A stretch of 38,469 nucleotides of DNA from Treponema sp. UBA3862 (lineage in GTDB: Bacteria; Spirochaetota; Spirochaetia; Treponematales; Treponemataceae). The position numbers and the translations under genes were made by a program. The DNA lies in contig DGGY01000047.1 in assembly GCA_002392405.1 (NCBI GenBank), positions 1 to 38,469 of the forward strand, written 5' to 3'. The notes beneath the pieces were generated by a model that saw only the letters and a program-made list of their open reading frames with translations, was not told where the DNA came from and ran no database searches. Of the stretch, positions 14,218-22,181 are shown piece after piece. How positions within the stretch are numbered: the first letter of the stretch is position 1; each line of letters starts with the position of its first letter.

Positions 14218-15924
14218 ATGGAAAATAATTCTTTTGACAGACTCGTTTCCGGATTGTCTGACGGTGAGCGTAAGGATATGCTCGATAAAATGAAGGCAGG
14301 CGGAAATGATACAGAATCTCTTGCCTCTGATGATAAATTTGACCAGGAAGAGCAGATTCCTTTTGCTGAACAGATAAAACACGAATCATTTTTTTACAGA
14401 ATCTATCTTTGGATAAGGGCTCTTCTGGCAAATACTTCAATGGAAACTATTTTCAATGAACATAAAGTTGCCCAGATTGCCCGTCACATTGATAAAGTAA
14501 GTCCGCATCTGCTTGATTACAGAAGGTGTGTGCTTCTTTCTTCTTTTTATGACAAACTTTCAGAATTAAAACTTTGTGCTGATTTTTTTAAGCCTTATAT
14601 TCAGCTTATGGAAGAGGATGAAAATACTTTTCTTGTATTTTTAGGTTCCTTAGTAATGAACGAAGTTGAAGAGAAGATGAATTCAGAAGTAGATCCTTAT
14701 TCCATTCCTCTTTCTGACGGACCGCGCCCGGAACAGAGAATGCATCTTCTCCGCAAAATGGATGAGGTGATGAACTCTATTCCACAGGATTCGCGTAACC
14801 AGATGTATTATGTCGTGCGTTCTTTAGAGTGGCTTAAGCAGTTTACAAAACTTCCGTTCCAGCGTTTTATCAGTCTTTTTTCTACTGTTGTTGAAAATAA
14901 TTATTCGTGCTCGTTCAGTTCGCTCGAAAATGAAATTTCAAGTTTTGCAAGAATTCTCTGCAACGGAATGAAAATCCCGCACGAAGTTTTTGAAGCCCTT
15001 TATCTTTTTTCAAGACGCAATACATCTGGAAAAACAACTGAATCTATTGATGATGTTTCAAATAAAGCAGCTGATTTTATGGACAAGGCAAATTCTCAGA
15101 TTGCAATGATGAGAATGTTCATTACAACTGTTCCGATGCGTTCTGTCGGACGGGTTGTTTATGCTGATGCTTCATGGAATCCGGGAAATTTTACAGGCGG
15201 GGAAGACTGGTATCAGCGCTATAAGGCAAACTGGCGCAAACTTTTTGACCAGAAATGGGAAGCCTGGAGTCATGACTGTAAAAAAGAAGCGCTTCGTACA
15301 AGCTTTACAAGAAATTTTGGTCTTGAAACTTTTCCGCTTCTGCCTGAACGCCCGTGGAGTTCTTTATGGGGCGGGGTGCCATTCCGCTACGAACTTACTG
15401 CAGGCTTTTTAAACTGGTTTATGAAGGAAAAGTTCCCTGCTCATGAGATGACTTTAAAAACTCTCATGCTTGAAGGAGACTTTATTCAGAAAGAAAACCG
15501 TGCTGAATACAATGAGTCTTTCAATAAACTTATTCAGCTCTCAGTTGATTTTCAGTCAATGAACAGAAGGCTTTCTGCGGCTGGAGAATACGGAATGCTT
15601 TTTAACAAACTCCGTGATGAGAGAATCCGCTCGCTTCAGGCCAATTCAAAAATTGAATCGATTTTACGCAGTATTACTTCTGATGTAAGGTCAATGCTTT
15701 CTTCGTTCGGGGACGCGTGCCGTACTCTTGAAATGATTTTTTCTGGTATTTTCCTTGAGAAAAAAGACAGCCGTTATGATTCGCTTTCAAATCTGAACCG
15801 TATTCAGGGAAAAAATAACGAACAGTTCAAGATGAATCTTAAAGAGGCAAGAGAGTCTCTTTTAAATGCCTTTGAACTTGTCCGTGAACTTGAACCAATT
15901 GATACTCCGAGCCTGATGAAATAA
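14218..15924 (+). CDS. conserved-looking protein of unknown function, 568 aa
   Basis: No family could be named with confidence; it may belong to a spirochete-only family of unknown function. The acidic N terminus (residues 1-60) is probably flexible, and the rest looks mainly helical and soluble, with a Trp-rich middle (about 320-395: WNPGNFTGGEDWYQRYKANW, then RPWSSLWGGVPFRYELTAGF). There is a heptad-like helical end (about 455-560). No signal peptide and no clear membrane segment are seen; the YRIYLWIRALLA stretch near residue 65 is amphipathic at best. Its stop is adjacent to the pgeF start (TAA then ATG), so the two are co-translated. Full length and normal codon use argue that it is a real gene. 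Confidence 0.8.
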   Translation: MENNSFDRLVSGLSDGERKDMLDKMKAGGNDTESLASDDKFDQEEQIPFAEQIKHESFFYRIYLWIRALLANTSMETIFNEHKVAQIARHIDKVSPHLLDYRRCVLLSSFYDKLSELKLCADFFKPYIQLMEEDENTFLVFLGSLVMNEVEEKMNSEVDPYSIPLSDGPRPEQRMHLLRKMDEVMNSIPQDSRNQMYYVVRSLEWLKQFTKLPFQRFISLFSTVVENNYSCSFSSLENEISSFARILCNGMKIPHEVFEALYLFSRRNTSGKTTESIDDVSNKAADFMDKANSQIAMMRMFITTVPMRSVGRVVYADASWNPGNFTGGEDWYQRYKANWRKLFDQKWEAWSHDCKKEALRTSFTRNFGLETFPLLPERPWSSLWGGVPFRYELTAGFLNWFMKEKFPAHEMTLKTLMLEGDFIQKENRAEYNESFNKLIQLSVDFQSMNRRLSAAGEYGMLFNKLRDERIRSLQANSKIESILRSITSDVRSMLSSFGDACRTLEMIFSGIFLEKKDSRYDSLSNLNRIQGKNNEQFKMNLKEARESLLNAFELVRELEPIDTPSLMK

Positions 15925-16860
15925 ATGAGCGGTATTAATTATATAAGCGTTACAGGTGCTGTTGAAAATAAAGCCCGGGAATCTGACCTTAAAAACAATG
16001 ACATTAAATATATAACCCTGCCTTTCTATAAAAACGGTAAACCGCTTTCTGCAGGTAAAAAATGGGGAATTACGCTTCTGGCCGCAAACTCAATGCGCTT
16101 CCGCTGGAATGAAGTAAATCCTGTCCGCGATAATCTTTTTACACAGATTCTTACAGACATTAAAAGCGGAGTTTGTACAGGTTCGTGTTCATCTTCAAAG
16201 GGTGAATGCGATTGTAAATACAGTTTTGTTCCCCTTGAGCTTATCCATTCCAAAAAAGTTTATACGCTCAAAAGTAAAAATGATACATTAAATCTGCAGG
16301 GCGACGGAATGATTACAGACTGTAAGACTCTAATTCCTGTCGTAACTGTTTCTGATTGTGTTCCCATTTTTTTATATGACTGCCAGAAGGAAGTATTCGG
16401 AGTAGTTCACTCCGGCTGGAAAGGAACAGGAATTATAGGGGAAGCAATAAAAAAAGCTGTGGATGAATTTGGCTCCAGGATGCAGGATATTTGTATTGCT
16501 ATAGGCCCTCATATCTGTGAAAAATGTTATTGCGTTGATGAAGAGCGGCATAATTATTTTGAAGAAAACTTCGGGCCGTGTACAGCAAAAATTAATGGGG
16601 AGAAGATATTAAAAACCTCAGATGGAAAACTTTTAAATTATTCTCTCAGTCTTACAAAGGCAAATATTGAAGTGATTAAGAGTTTAAATATCCCTGAAGA
16701 TAATATTGTTGCTGCACTGGACTGTACCTCTTGCAGTGTTTTTCCGGACGGAAGCAGTGTATTTGGAAGTTACAGACGCCAGGCCGCTTTTTTGCCTCCT
16801 GAAGTTGATGCTGATACAAGAAGCAGGAGCATGTGCGTTCAGGCGGCTTTTGTTGTCTGA
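15925..16860 (+). CDS. pgeF: PgeF/YfiH-family purine nucleoside phosphorylase (laccase-domain protein)
   Basis: 311 residues. Family members are multi-copper-fold proteins with a His-Cys-His zinc site. They act on adenosine/inosine and have also been linked to fidelity of peptidoglycan stem peptides. The three ligands are visible as LIHSKKVY (His108), VSDCVPIFLYD (Cys145) and VVHSGWKGT (His162), followed by AIGPHICEKCYCVDEE. An unusual Cys-rich insert, CTGSCSSSKGECDC (Cys84, 88, 95, 97), lies before the first ligand. At about 40-60 residues longer than common homologues it remains complete. It starts directly after the stop of the previous gene, with no Shine-Dalgarno sequence of its own, which implies translational coupling. 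Confidence 0.85.
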   Translation: MSGINYISVTGAVENKARESDLKNNDIKYITLPFYKNGKPLSAGKKWGITLLAANSMRFRWNEVNPVRDNLFTQILTDIKSGVCTGSCSSSKGECDCKYSFVPLELIHSKKVYTLKSKNDTLNLQGDGMITDCKTLIPVVTVSDCVPIFLYDCQKEVFGVVHSGWKGTGIIGEAIKKAVDEFGSRMQDICIAIGPHICEKCYCVDEERHNYFEENFGPCTAKINGEKILKTSDGKLLNYSLSLTKANIEVIKSLNIPEDNIVAALDCTSCSVFPDGSSVFGSYRRQAAFLPPEVDADTRSRSMCVQAAFVV

Positions 16861-16893
16861 TATCTGTTCTGCATTAAAAACTGTAAAAAAAAG

Positions 16894-16950
16894 CCCCGGA
16901 CTGCATTTTTAGTTTTAATCTTAAGTGCAGGTTACCGGGGTCATTTTATT
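16894..16950. terminator. bidirectional terminator between pgeF and argS
   Basis: CCCCGG (16894-16899) pairs with CCGGGG (16935-16940), and CTGCA (16901-16905) pairs with TGCAG (16926-16930). The plus strand continues CATTTTATTTTT, and the minus strand has CTTTTTTTT. It serves two convergent genes. Confidence 0.8.
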
Positions 16951-16961
16951 TTTATGTTCTG

Positions 16962-18791
16962 TTACATTCTGTCGAGATATGGAACTAAAACAAGCTGCAT
17001 TGCTTCTTTCAAAACCTGAAGTGCTGCTTTTGCGAGTGACAGTCGTGCTGATTTAAGTTCTTTATCTTCTGCAGAAAGAATAGGGCAGTTCTGGTAGAAT
17101 TTTGCAAACAGCTTTGAAATATCGTAGAGATAGGCTGTCATTACAGAAGAATCCTTTGAAAGGGCAGCCTTTGCAATCGTGTCAGGATATTCTCCAAGTC
17201 TTTTTACAAGTTCCCATTCCTCTGCTGCCTTTAAGAGAGGTCCTGCTTTTTCAGGTGCTGCAGGATAAACGCCTTCACTTTCTGCCTTTCTTAAAATTGA
17301 AGAAATGCGGGCTCCCATGTACTGTAAATATGGACCTGTGTTCCCGTTGAAGGAAAGGCTTTCTTCCGGATTGAAAATCATGTCTTTAACAGGATTTACC
17401 TGGAGAAGGTAGTAGTGGAGGGCGCCCAGGGCAACTTTTTCTGCTACGTCATCTGCATCACCTACATCTTCTTCTCTTCCGCGCTCTTTAATTGCGTTGA
17501 GGGCGTTTTCGTGAAGTGAATCGATAAGGTCATCTGCATCAACAACTGTACCTTCACGGCTTTTCATTCTTCCGTTCGGGAGGTTTACGAGTCCGTAGCT
17601 TAAGTGATAGAGCTTTTCTGCCCAGTTAAAGCCGAGTTTTTTAAGGATGTAGAAAAGTACCTTAAAATGGAAAATCTGTTCAGAGGCAACTACATAAACG
17701 AGCTGATTGAAGGCCCAGTCATTGTGGCGGGAAATTGCAGTTCCAATGTCCTGGGTAATGTAAACGGAAGTTCCGTCTTTTCTTAAAAGTACTTTTTCGT
17801 GGTCCTCTCCGTCTTTACCTTTGCCTACGGCTTCTGTTACATCAACGCGTACTGAACCGTCATCTGCCCTGAAGAAAATACCCTGTTCAAGACCTTTTTT
17901 GATTTCATCTTTTCCTTTAAGGTATGTTTCGCTTTCAAAATAGAATTTATCAAAACTTATATCTGTGCGGTCATAGGTTTCTTTTACGCCGTTAAATGTC
18001 CAGTCGTTCATTTTCTGCCAGAGTTCACGGGTTTCTTTATCACCGGCTTCCCATTTTCGGAGCATTTCTTCTGCCATTTCCTGTGCTTCCGGGTGTGCGG
18101 TTTCAGGCTTGTCTTTTTCGCCTTTTAAATAGCGTTCAAATTCAACATAGCACTGTCCTACAAAATGATCGCCTTTTATTCCAAGACTTTCAGGTGTTTC
18201 GCCTTTTTCTTCGTGGAAGAGTTTGTAGGCGAGCATTGATTTACAGATATGAATTCCGCGGTTGTTTATGATGTTTACTTTATAAACTTCAGCACCGGCT
18301 TTTTTTAAGATGCGGCTGATTGATTCTCCAAGGGCATCATTACGCATGTGTCCGAGGTGAAGGGGTTTATTTGTGTTTGGTGAAGAAAACTCAATCATGA
18401 TTTTTTCACCGGCAAGGAGAGGTTTTCCTTCCTGAGTGAGTGTTCCGTAACTGCTGCCTTCTTTTTCGATTTTTGCAAGAATTACAGAAGCTTCATTTGA
18501 TTTATCCAGTCTGATATTTACATAAGGTCCGACATTTAAAACTTCACCTGCAGAGGCTGACTTATCCTTGATTTTCGAAGCAACTTCCTGTGCAATTGCA
18601 GGAGGAGCCATATGAAAAGCTTTTGCGAAAACGAACATTGGTGAGCCTAAATCACCCATTTTAGGATCAGGTGAATCCTGGACTACAATTTTGTCTTCTG
18701 AAATTTCTACGCCTTCGATTGATTTTTCTGAAACTATTTCATTTAATGCATCAAAAATTAATTTTCTGAAAAGTGATTTTGAATCAGCCAT
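16962..18791 (-). CDS. argS: arginyl-tRNA synthetase
   Basis: 609 residues, class I synthetase charging tRNA-Arg. The HIGH motif is HLGH (145-148, in NKPLHLGHMRND), and the KMSKS-like loop is GRMKSREGTVV. The N-terminal additional domain (about 1-110) and the C-terminal DALR helical domain ending PYLDRM are present. The SSPNTNKPLHLGHMRN form is typical of one bacterial ArgRS subgroup. The start is supported by an AGGAG Shine-Dalgarno sequence. It is a single-gene unit, divergent from the GH105 gene. A 12-bp perfect palindrome, GAAAATATTTTC (18838-18849), lies in the shared upstream region. Confidence 0.97.
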   Translation of the reverse strand: MADSKSLFRKLIFDALNEIVSEKSIEGVEISEDKIVVQDSPDPKMGDLGSPMFVFAKAFHMAPPAIAQEVASKIKDKSASAGEVLNVGPYVNIRLDKSNEASVILAKIEKEGSSYGTLTQEGKPLLAGEKIMIEFSSPNTNKPLHLGHMRNDALGESISRILKKAGAEVYKVNIINNRGIHICKSMLAYKLFHEEKGETPESLGIKGDHFVGQCYVEFERYLKGEKDKPETAHPEAQEMAEEMLRKWEAGDKETRELWQKMNDWTFNGVKETYDRTDISFDKFYFESETYLKGKDEIKKGLEQGIFFRADDGSVRVDVTEAVGKGKDGEDHEKVLLRKDGTSVYITQDIGTAISRHNDWAFNQLVYVVASEQIFHFKVLFYILKKLGFNWAEKLYHLSYGLVNLPNGRMKSREGTVVDADDLIDSLHENALNAIKERGREEDVGDADDVAEKVALGALHYYLLQVNPVKDMIFNPEESLSFNGNTGPYLQYMGARISSILRKAESEGVYPAAPEKAGPLLKAAEEWELVKRLGEYPDTIAKAALSKDSSVMTAYLYDISKLFAKFYQNCPILSAEDKELKSARLSLAKAALQVLKEAMQLVLVPYLDRM

Positions 18792-18905
18792 TTATTATCT
18801 GCTCCTGGAAAGAGATTATTGTTATACCCTATACTAAGAAAATATTTTCGGATATAATAACAGAAAATGTCTTTAGTTACAATCTTATGTATTTTTTAAG
18901 ACATT

Positions 18906-18914
18906 TGTTATAAT
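18906..18914 (+). promoter_or_regulatory. extended -10 promoter for the GH105 gene
   Basis: TGTTATAAT (18906-18914), a TGn extension plus a perfect -10. No convincing -35 box is seen. The leader would be about 20 nt and holds a CGGGAG Shine-Dalgarno sequence before ATG 18941. Confidence 0.6.
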
Positions 18915-18940
18915 TTGCTTTTTTCCGGGAGTCCTTTAAA

Positions 18941-20080
18941 ATGGATGCAGTCGTAATCGAACAGTACATTGATGAGCTGATGACAAAATCAACAGCTGAA
19001 TTTCCAATCTGGAATATTGAAAAAGCCCGAGCAGGCAGAAAATCAGGCTGGGATTATATTGACGGCTGTATGATTATGGCTCTTCTTGAAATTTATGACA
19101 CAAGCAAAGACAAAAAATACCTTGATTTCTGTGATTATTATGAAGATTTCCGTATTAAAGATGACGGAACAATCGACGGTTATACAAAAGAAACCTGGAA
19201 CTGTGATGAATTAAACGGCGGAAAAAATCTTTTCACTCTTTACCGCCTTACAGGAAAAGAAAAATATAAAAAGGCACTTGATAAACTTTATGAACAGGTA
19301 AAAGGTCAGCCAAGAACTGCAGAAGGTAATTTCTGGCACAAAAAGATCTATCCTAATCAGGTATGGCTGGACGGTCTTTATATGGCACAGCCTTTCTACA
19401 TGGAATATGAAAAACTGTTCAATGATTCTAAAAATATTCAGGACATCTACAATCAGTTCTTTAATGTAAATAAAATCATGCGCGACAGTAAGACTGGACT
19501 TTACTATCACGGATATGACAGCTCAAGATCAATTTTCTGGGCTGACAAAAAAACAGGTTTAAGCCGCAATTTCTGGCTGCGTTCCCTCGGCTGGTTCAGT
19601 ATGGCTCTTCTTGATACTCTCAATATTGCTCCGGACAGAGGAAGTGAAAACTGGAATAAATTAAGGGATATCTTTATTGACCTTCAGGAAAGCATGCTTA
19701 AAATCCAGGATGAAAGCGGAATGTGGTGGCAGGTACCAGACTGTCCTGGCAAGGGAAAGAATTATCTTGAAACTTCAGGTTCGTCAATTTTCGCTTATTC
19801 ACTCTTAAAGGGTGTAAGAACAGGAATCCTTTCAGATGAAAAATTCAAAAAAGCAGGTGTAAAAGCTTTTGAAGGAATCTGTTCAAAATATCTTAATACT
19901 GATTCAGGCAGATTAAGTCTTGGCGGTATCTGTCTTGTTGCAGGTCTTGGCCCTGAAAAAGATCCTCACCGTGACGGTTCATTTGAATATTACATGAGTG
20001 AACCGATTGTTCAGGATGATGCAAAAGGTGTAGGACCGTTCATCCTGGCCTATAACGAATATAAACAGATTAAAAAGTGA
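18941..20080 (+). CDS. GH105-type unsaturated rhamnogalacturonyl/glucuronyl hydrolase
   Basis: 379 residues with the (alpha/alpha)6-barrel pattern of the YteR/GH105 and GH88 families. These remove the 4,5-unsaturated uronic acid left by pectin or glycosaminoglycan lyases. Visible features are WDYIDGCMIMALLEIYD, the NQVWLDGLYMAQPFYMEY segment with the likely catalytic Asp144, RNFWLRSLGWFSMALLD, GMWWQVPD and LETSGSSIFAYSLLKG. There is no signal peptide, so it acts in the cytoplasm on imported oligosaccharides. It overlaps the next gene by 4 bases. Substrate choice within GH88/105 is not settled from the sequence; rhamnogalacturonan products are the likeliest. Confidence 0.88.
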   Translation: MDAVVIEQYIDELMTKSTAEFPIWNIEKARAGRKSGWDYIDGCMIMALLEIYDTSKDKKYLDFCDYYEDFRIKDDGTIDGYTKETWNCDELNGGKNLFTLYRLTGKEKYKKALDKLYEQVKGQPRTAEGNFWHKKIYPNQVWLDGLYMAQPFYMEYEKLFNDSKNIQDIYNQFFNVNKIMRDSKTGLYYHGYDSSRSIFWADKKTGLSRNFWLRSLGWFSMALLDTLNIAPDRGSENWNKLRDIFIDLQESMLKIQDESGMWWQVPDCPGKGKNYLETSGSSIFAYSLLKGVRTGILSDEKFKKAGVKAFEGICSKYLNTDSGRLSLGGICLVAGLGPEKDPHRDGSFEYYMSEPIVQDDAKGVGPFILAYNEYKQIKK

Positions 20081-20634
20081 AATATCTTGTAATTTCTGAT
20101 ATTCACGGAAGTGCGCTTTGCCTTGAAAAGGTTCTTACTGCCTTCAGGGGCGACTTTGACAATATTATTATCTGCGGAGATTATTTAAATCACGGACCCC
20201 GCAATCCTCTTCCTGAAGGCTGGGATACTAAAAAAACTGCTGAACTTTTAAACTCATATAAAGACAGAATTATTTGTGTGCGCGGGAATTGCGACAGCGA
20301 AGTAGACGAGATGGTTTTAGAATTTCCATGCCTTTCTTCTTATACAAATGTTTTTGACAGCGGCAGGAGATTTTTTATTCATCACGGGCATCTTTACTCT
20401 AAAGAAGAACTTGCTTCAAGGCTTCCAGAAAAGACGGTCGTTATAAGCGGACATACTCATATCTATGAACTTGAGCAGACAGAAAATGCTGTTTTTTTTA
20501 ATCCCGGATCTGTAAGTCTTCCTAAAAATGGCAACCAGAAAACCTGCGGCCTGATTGAAGTAAATGCGGACGGAAGTACAAAAGTCAGTCTTTATACAAT
20601 CGAAAAAGAGCTTTTGAAAGAAGCGGAAGTTTAG
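20077..20634 (+). CDS. yfcE: YfcE/MJ0936-type metallophosphoesterase
   Basis: 185 residues. The calcineurin-like motif set is complete: SDIHGS (Asp8, His10), CGDYLNHGPRN, RGNCDSE, HHGHLY and SGHTHIY. Family members cleave phosphodiesters in vitro, and the natural substrate is unclear. It begins with GTG overlapping the TGA of the GH105 gene (GTGA, 4 bases), so translation is coupled. The pairing with a cytoplasmic glycosidase has no obvious functional link. Confidence 0.9.
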   Translation: MKYLVISDIHGSALCLEKVLTAFRGDFDNIIICGDYLNHGPRNPLPEGWDTKKTAELLNSYKDRIICVRGNCDSEVDEMVLEFPCLSSYTNVFDSGRRFFIHHGHLYSKEELASRLPEKTVVISGHTHIYELEQTENAVFFNPGSVSLPKNGNQKTCGLIEVNADGSTKVSLYTIEKELLKEAEV

Positions 20635-20708
20635 AAAAATATACGGCTCATTTTTGCCGGAGTGCTTTTGGCGGGTGCAGAGAGAGGTGTATGTTTTGTT
20701 TATTCAGG

Positions 20709-20735
20709 CAGCGCATGGGCGTACTGTTTTTTTTT
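20709..20735 (+). terminator. probable terminator after yfcE
   Basis: CAGCGC (20709-20714), an ATGG loop, then GCG and CTG (with a 2-nt bulge, 20719-20726), then nine or more T. It reaches the stop codon of the convergent gene. On the minus strand a weaker CGGC/GCCG hairpin (20659-20644) followed by TATATTTTT may end the ankyrin-like gene. Confidence 0.5.
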
Positions 20736-22165
20736 TACATCCCTAAAAGTTCTTTTGCGCTGCCGAAAGCTGTGTTCTGTTCAAGACTTGCGCCTGCATT
20801 TATAAAAAGCTGTAAAAAGGAATCGGCCGTCTTTTTATTCTGAGCAAATTCTTTTTCATCTTTTGCACTGTAAATCAGAGTCATAATAAAATAGACAAGC
20901 GGCGTTATGTCAGTCTGTTTTGTCTTTTCTGTCATTGAAGGCTTTGCTTTTTCTGAAAAGTCTGTCAGATACATTTTAAGCGTATTCCAGCTTTTAAAAT
21001 TTATAAGACGGTAGATGAAGGTGTTTGGAATTGAGGTTTTTACAGTAGTTCCGTCTTTTTTCTGGAACGATGTTTCTGCTTTTCCTAAAACCTTATCCGG
21101 GGAAGCTCCTTTTGAAAGAAGGAGAGAGGCAGTTTTTGAGTCATCTGTTTCTGCTGCAAGGTAGAGTGCCGTGTTTGTCATGCCGCTTCCGCTGTTCATT
21201 TTAAAGCTGTCAGGATCTTTTTGAGATGAAACAATAAACTCAATGATTTTTTCCATTTGAGAAATCTTTTCCGGGATTTCTTCGTCATGGCAGTACCAGG
21301 CATAAAACATGATTTTACCGAGCCGGGAGTCAAGATAGGTCTGTTTCATGCTTAACCTGATTTTAAGAAGTGCTTCTTCATACTGTTCTTTTGAGGCGTG
21401 AGAAAAATCAAGACTTGAAAGAAGCTGGTTTACCCTGAAAGCAGTCATTGAGCGGGCGTATTCTTCGCTTCCCTGTATTATTGTCTGTTTGTGCTGAACT
21501 GCATAGTAGAGCGGGGAAACTCCGTTAAAGCTGATTTTATCAAGGTCATAGCATTCTGCAATTGTTTTAAACTTTATATAGTCTGCACTTTCGAGGGCTG
21601 CAAGAAGAGGATCAGAAGACTTTTTTGAGTAATCTTTTACTGCCTTTTCTTCGGCTTTTTTTAAGTCCTTAAACATTACAGGCGGAAACTGTGTCCAGAA
21701 CTGTTCCTTTGCACTGAAGGTTTTAAAAAATCCTTCGTTAAGAGGGGCAGTCATTTTCTTAGAAACACCATAGTCCCAGATTTTGAGGGCTGTGGTTTTA
21801 TCTTCTGTATACATGAAAAATGTGAAGCCCTGCTGTACAAAGCGGCCTGTGTATTCTTCAGCTTTCTCAATATTTTCAAAGGCTTTTTTGTAAAAGACTG
21901 CGGCACTGTCAAAATCAAATTCTGCTGCTGCAGTAAATGCCCTGAACCAGTTTTCAAAAAATACAGAACGCTCTCCGGCAAGGTCTTTGAGCTGCTCATA
22001 GAAAGCAGACATATCTTTTTCTTTATAGATATAATCCTGCATCACCGACTGCCATAAAAATACTACAGTCTGTTCTTTTGCAAGAGAGTATTCAAAAGAA
22101 TTTTCGATTTTAGAGGTTTCTGTTTTTTTTGTTTTGGCTTCTGGTTTTGATTTTGACTCTGCCAT
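20735..22165 (-). CDS. ankyrin-like repeat protein of unknown function, 476 aa
   Basis: The N terminus is Lys/Thr/Ser-rich and probably disordered (residues 1-25). A helical TPR-like region follows (about 30-180; FDFDSAAVFYKKAFENIEKA). Degenerate ankyrin repeats come next: VSPLYYAVQHKQ near 215, TALYLAAETDDSKTASLLLSKGASPDKV near 335-360, and LQLFINAGASLEQN near the C terminus. No signal peptide or membrane segment is seen, so it is probably cytoplasmic. It starts 17 bases after the SulP gene with an AAAGGAAAA Shine-Dalgarno sequence, so it is in an operon with that transporter. A partner or scaffold role is plausible, but nothing in the sequence fixes it. Confidence 0.78.
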   Translation of the reverse strand: MAESKSKPEAKTKKTETSKIENSFEYSLAKEQTVVFLWQSVMQDYIYKEKDMSAFYEQLKDLAGERSVFFENWFRAFTAAAEFDFDSAAVFYKKAFENIEKAEEYTGRFVQQGFTFFMYTEDKTTALKIWDYGVSKKMTAPLNEGFFKTFSAKEQFWTQFPPVMFKDLKKAEEKAVKDYSKKSSDPLLAALESADYIKFKTIAECYDLDKISFNGVSPLYYAVQHKQTIIQGSEEYARSMTAFRVNQLLSSLDFSHASKEQYEEALLKIRLSMKQTYLDSRLGKIMFYAWYCHDEEIPEKISQMEKIIEFIVSSQKDPDSFKMNSGSGMTNTALYLAAETDDSKTASLLLSKGASPDKVLGKAETSFQKKDGTTVKTSIPNTFIYRLINFKSWNTLKMYLTDFSEKAKPSMTEKTKQTDITPLVYFIMTLIYSAKDEKEFAQNKKTADSFLQLFINAGASLEQNTAFGSAKELLGM

Positions 22166-22181
22166 TTATTTTCCTTTAGTT

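Noticed and set aside
18838..18849. 12-bp palindrome GAAAATATTTTC between argS and the GH105 gene as an operator
   Set aside because: It is AT-only at the centre and short; palindromes like this are expected by chance in AT-rich intergenic DNA, so it is mentioned only in the argS entry.
20635..20734. A further copy of the GC-rich repeat family
   Set aside because: The stretch has some GC-rich words but lacks the CGTTGC core and the ordered hairpins.
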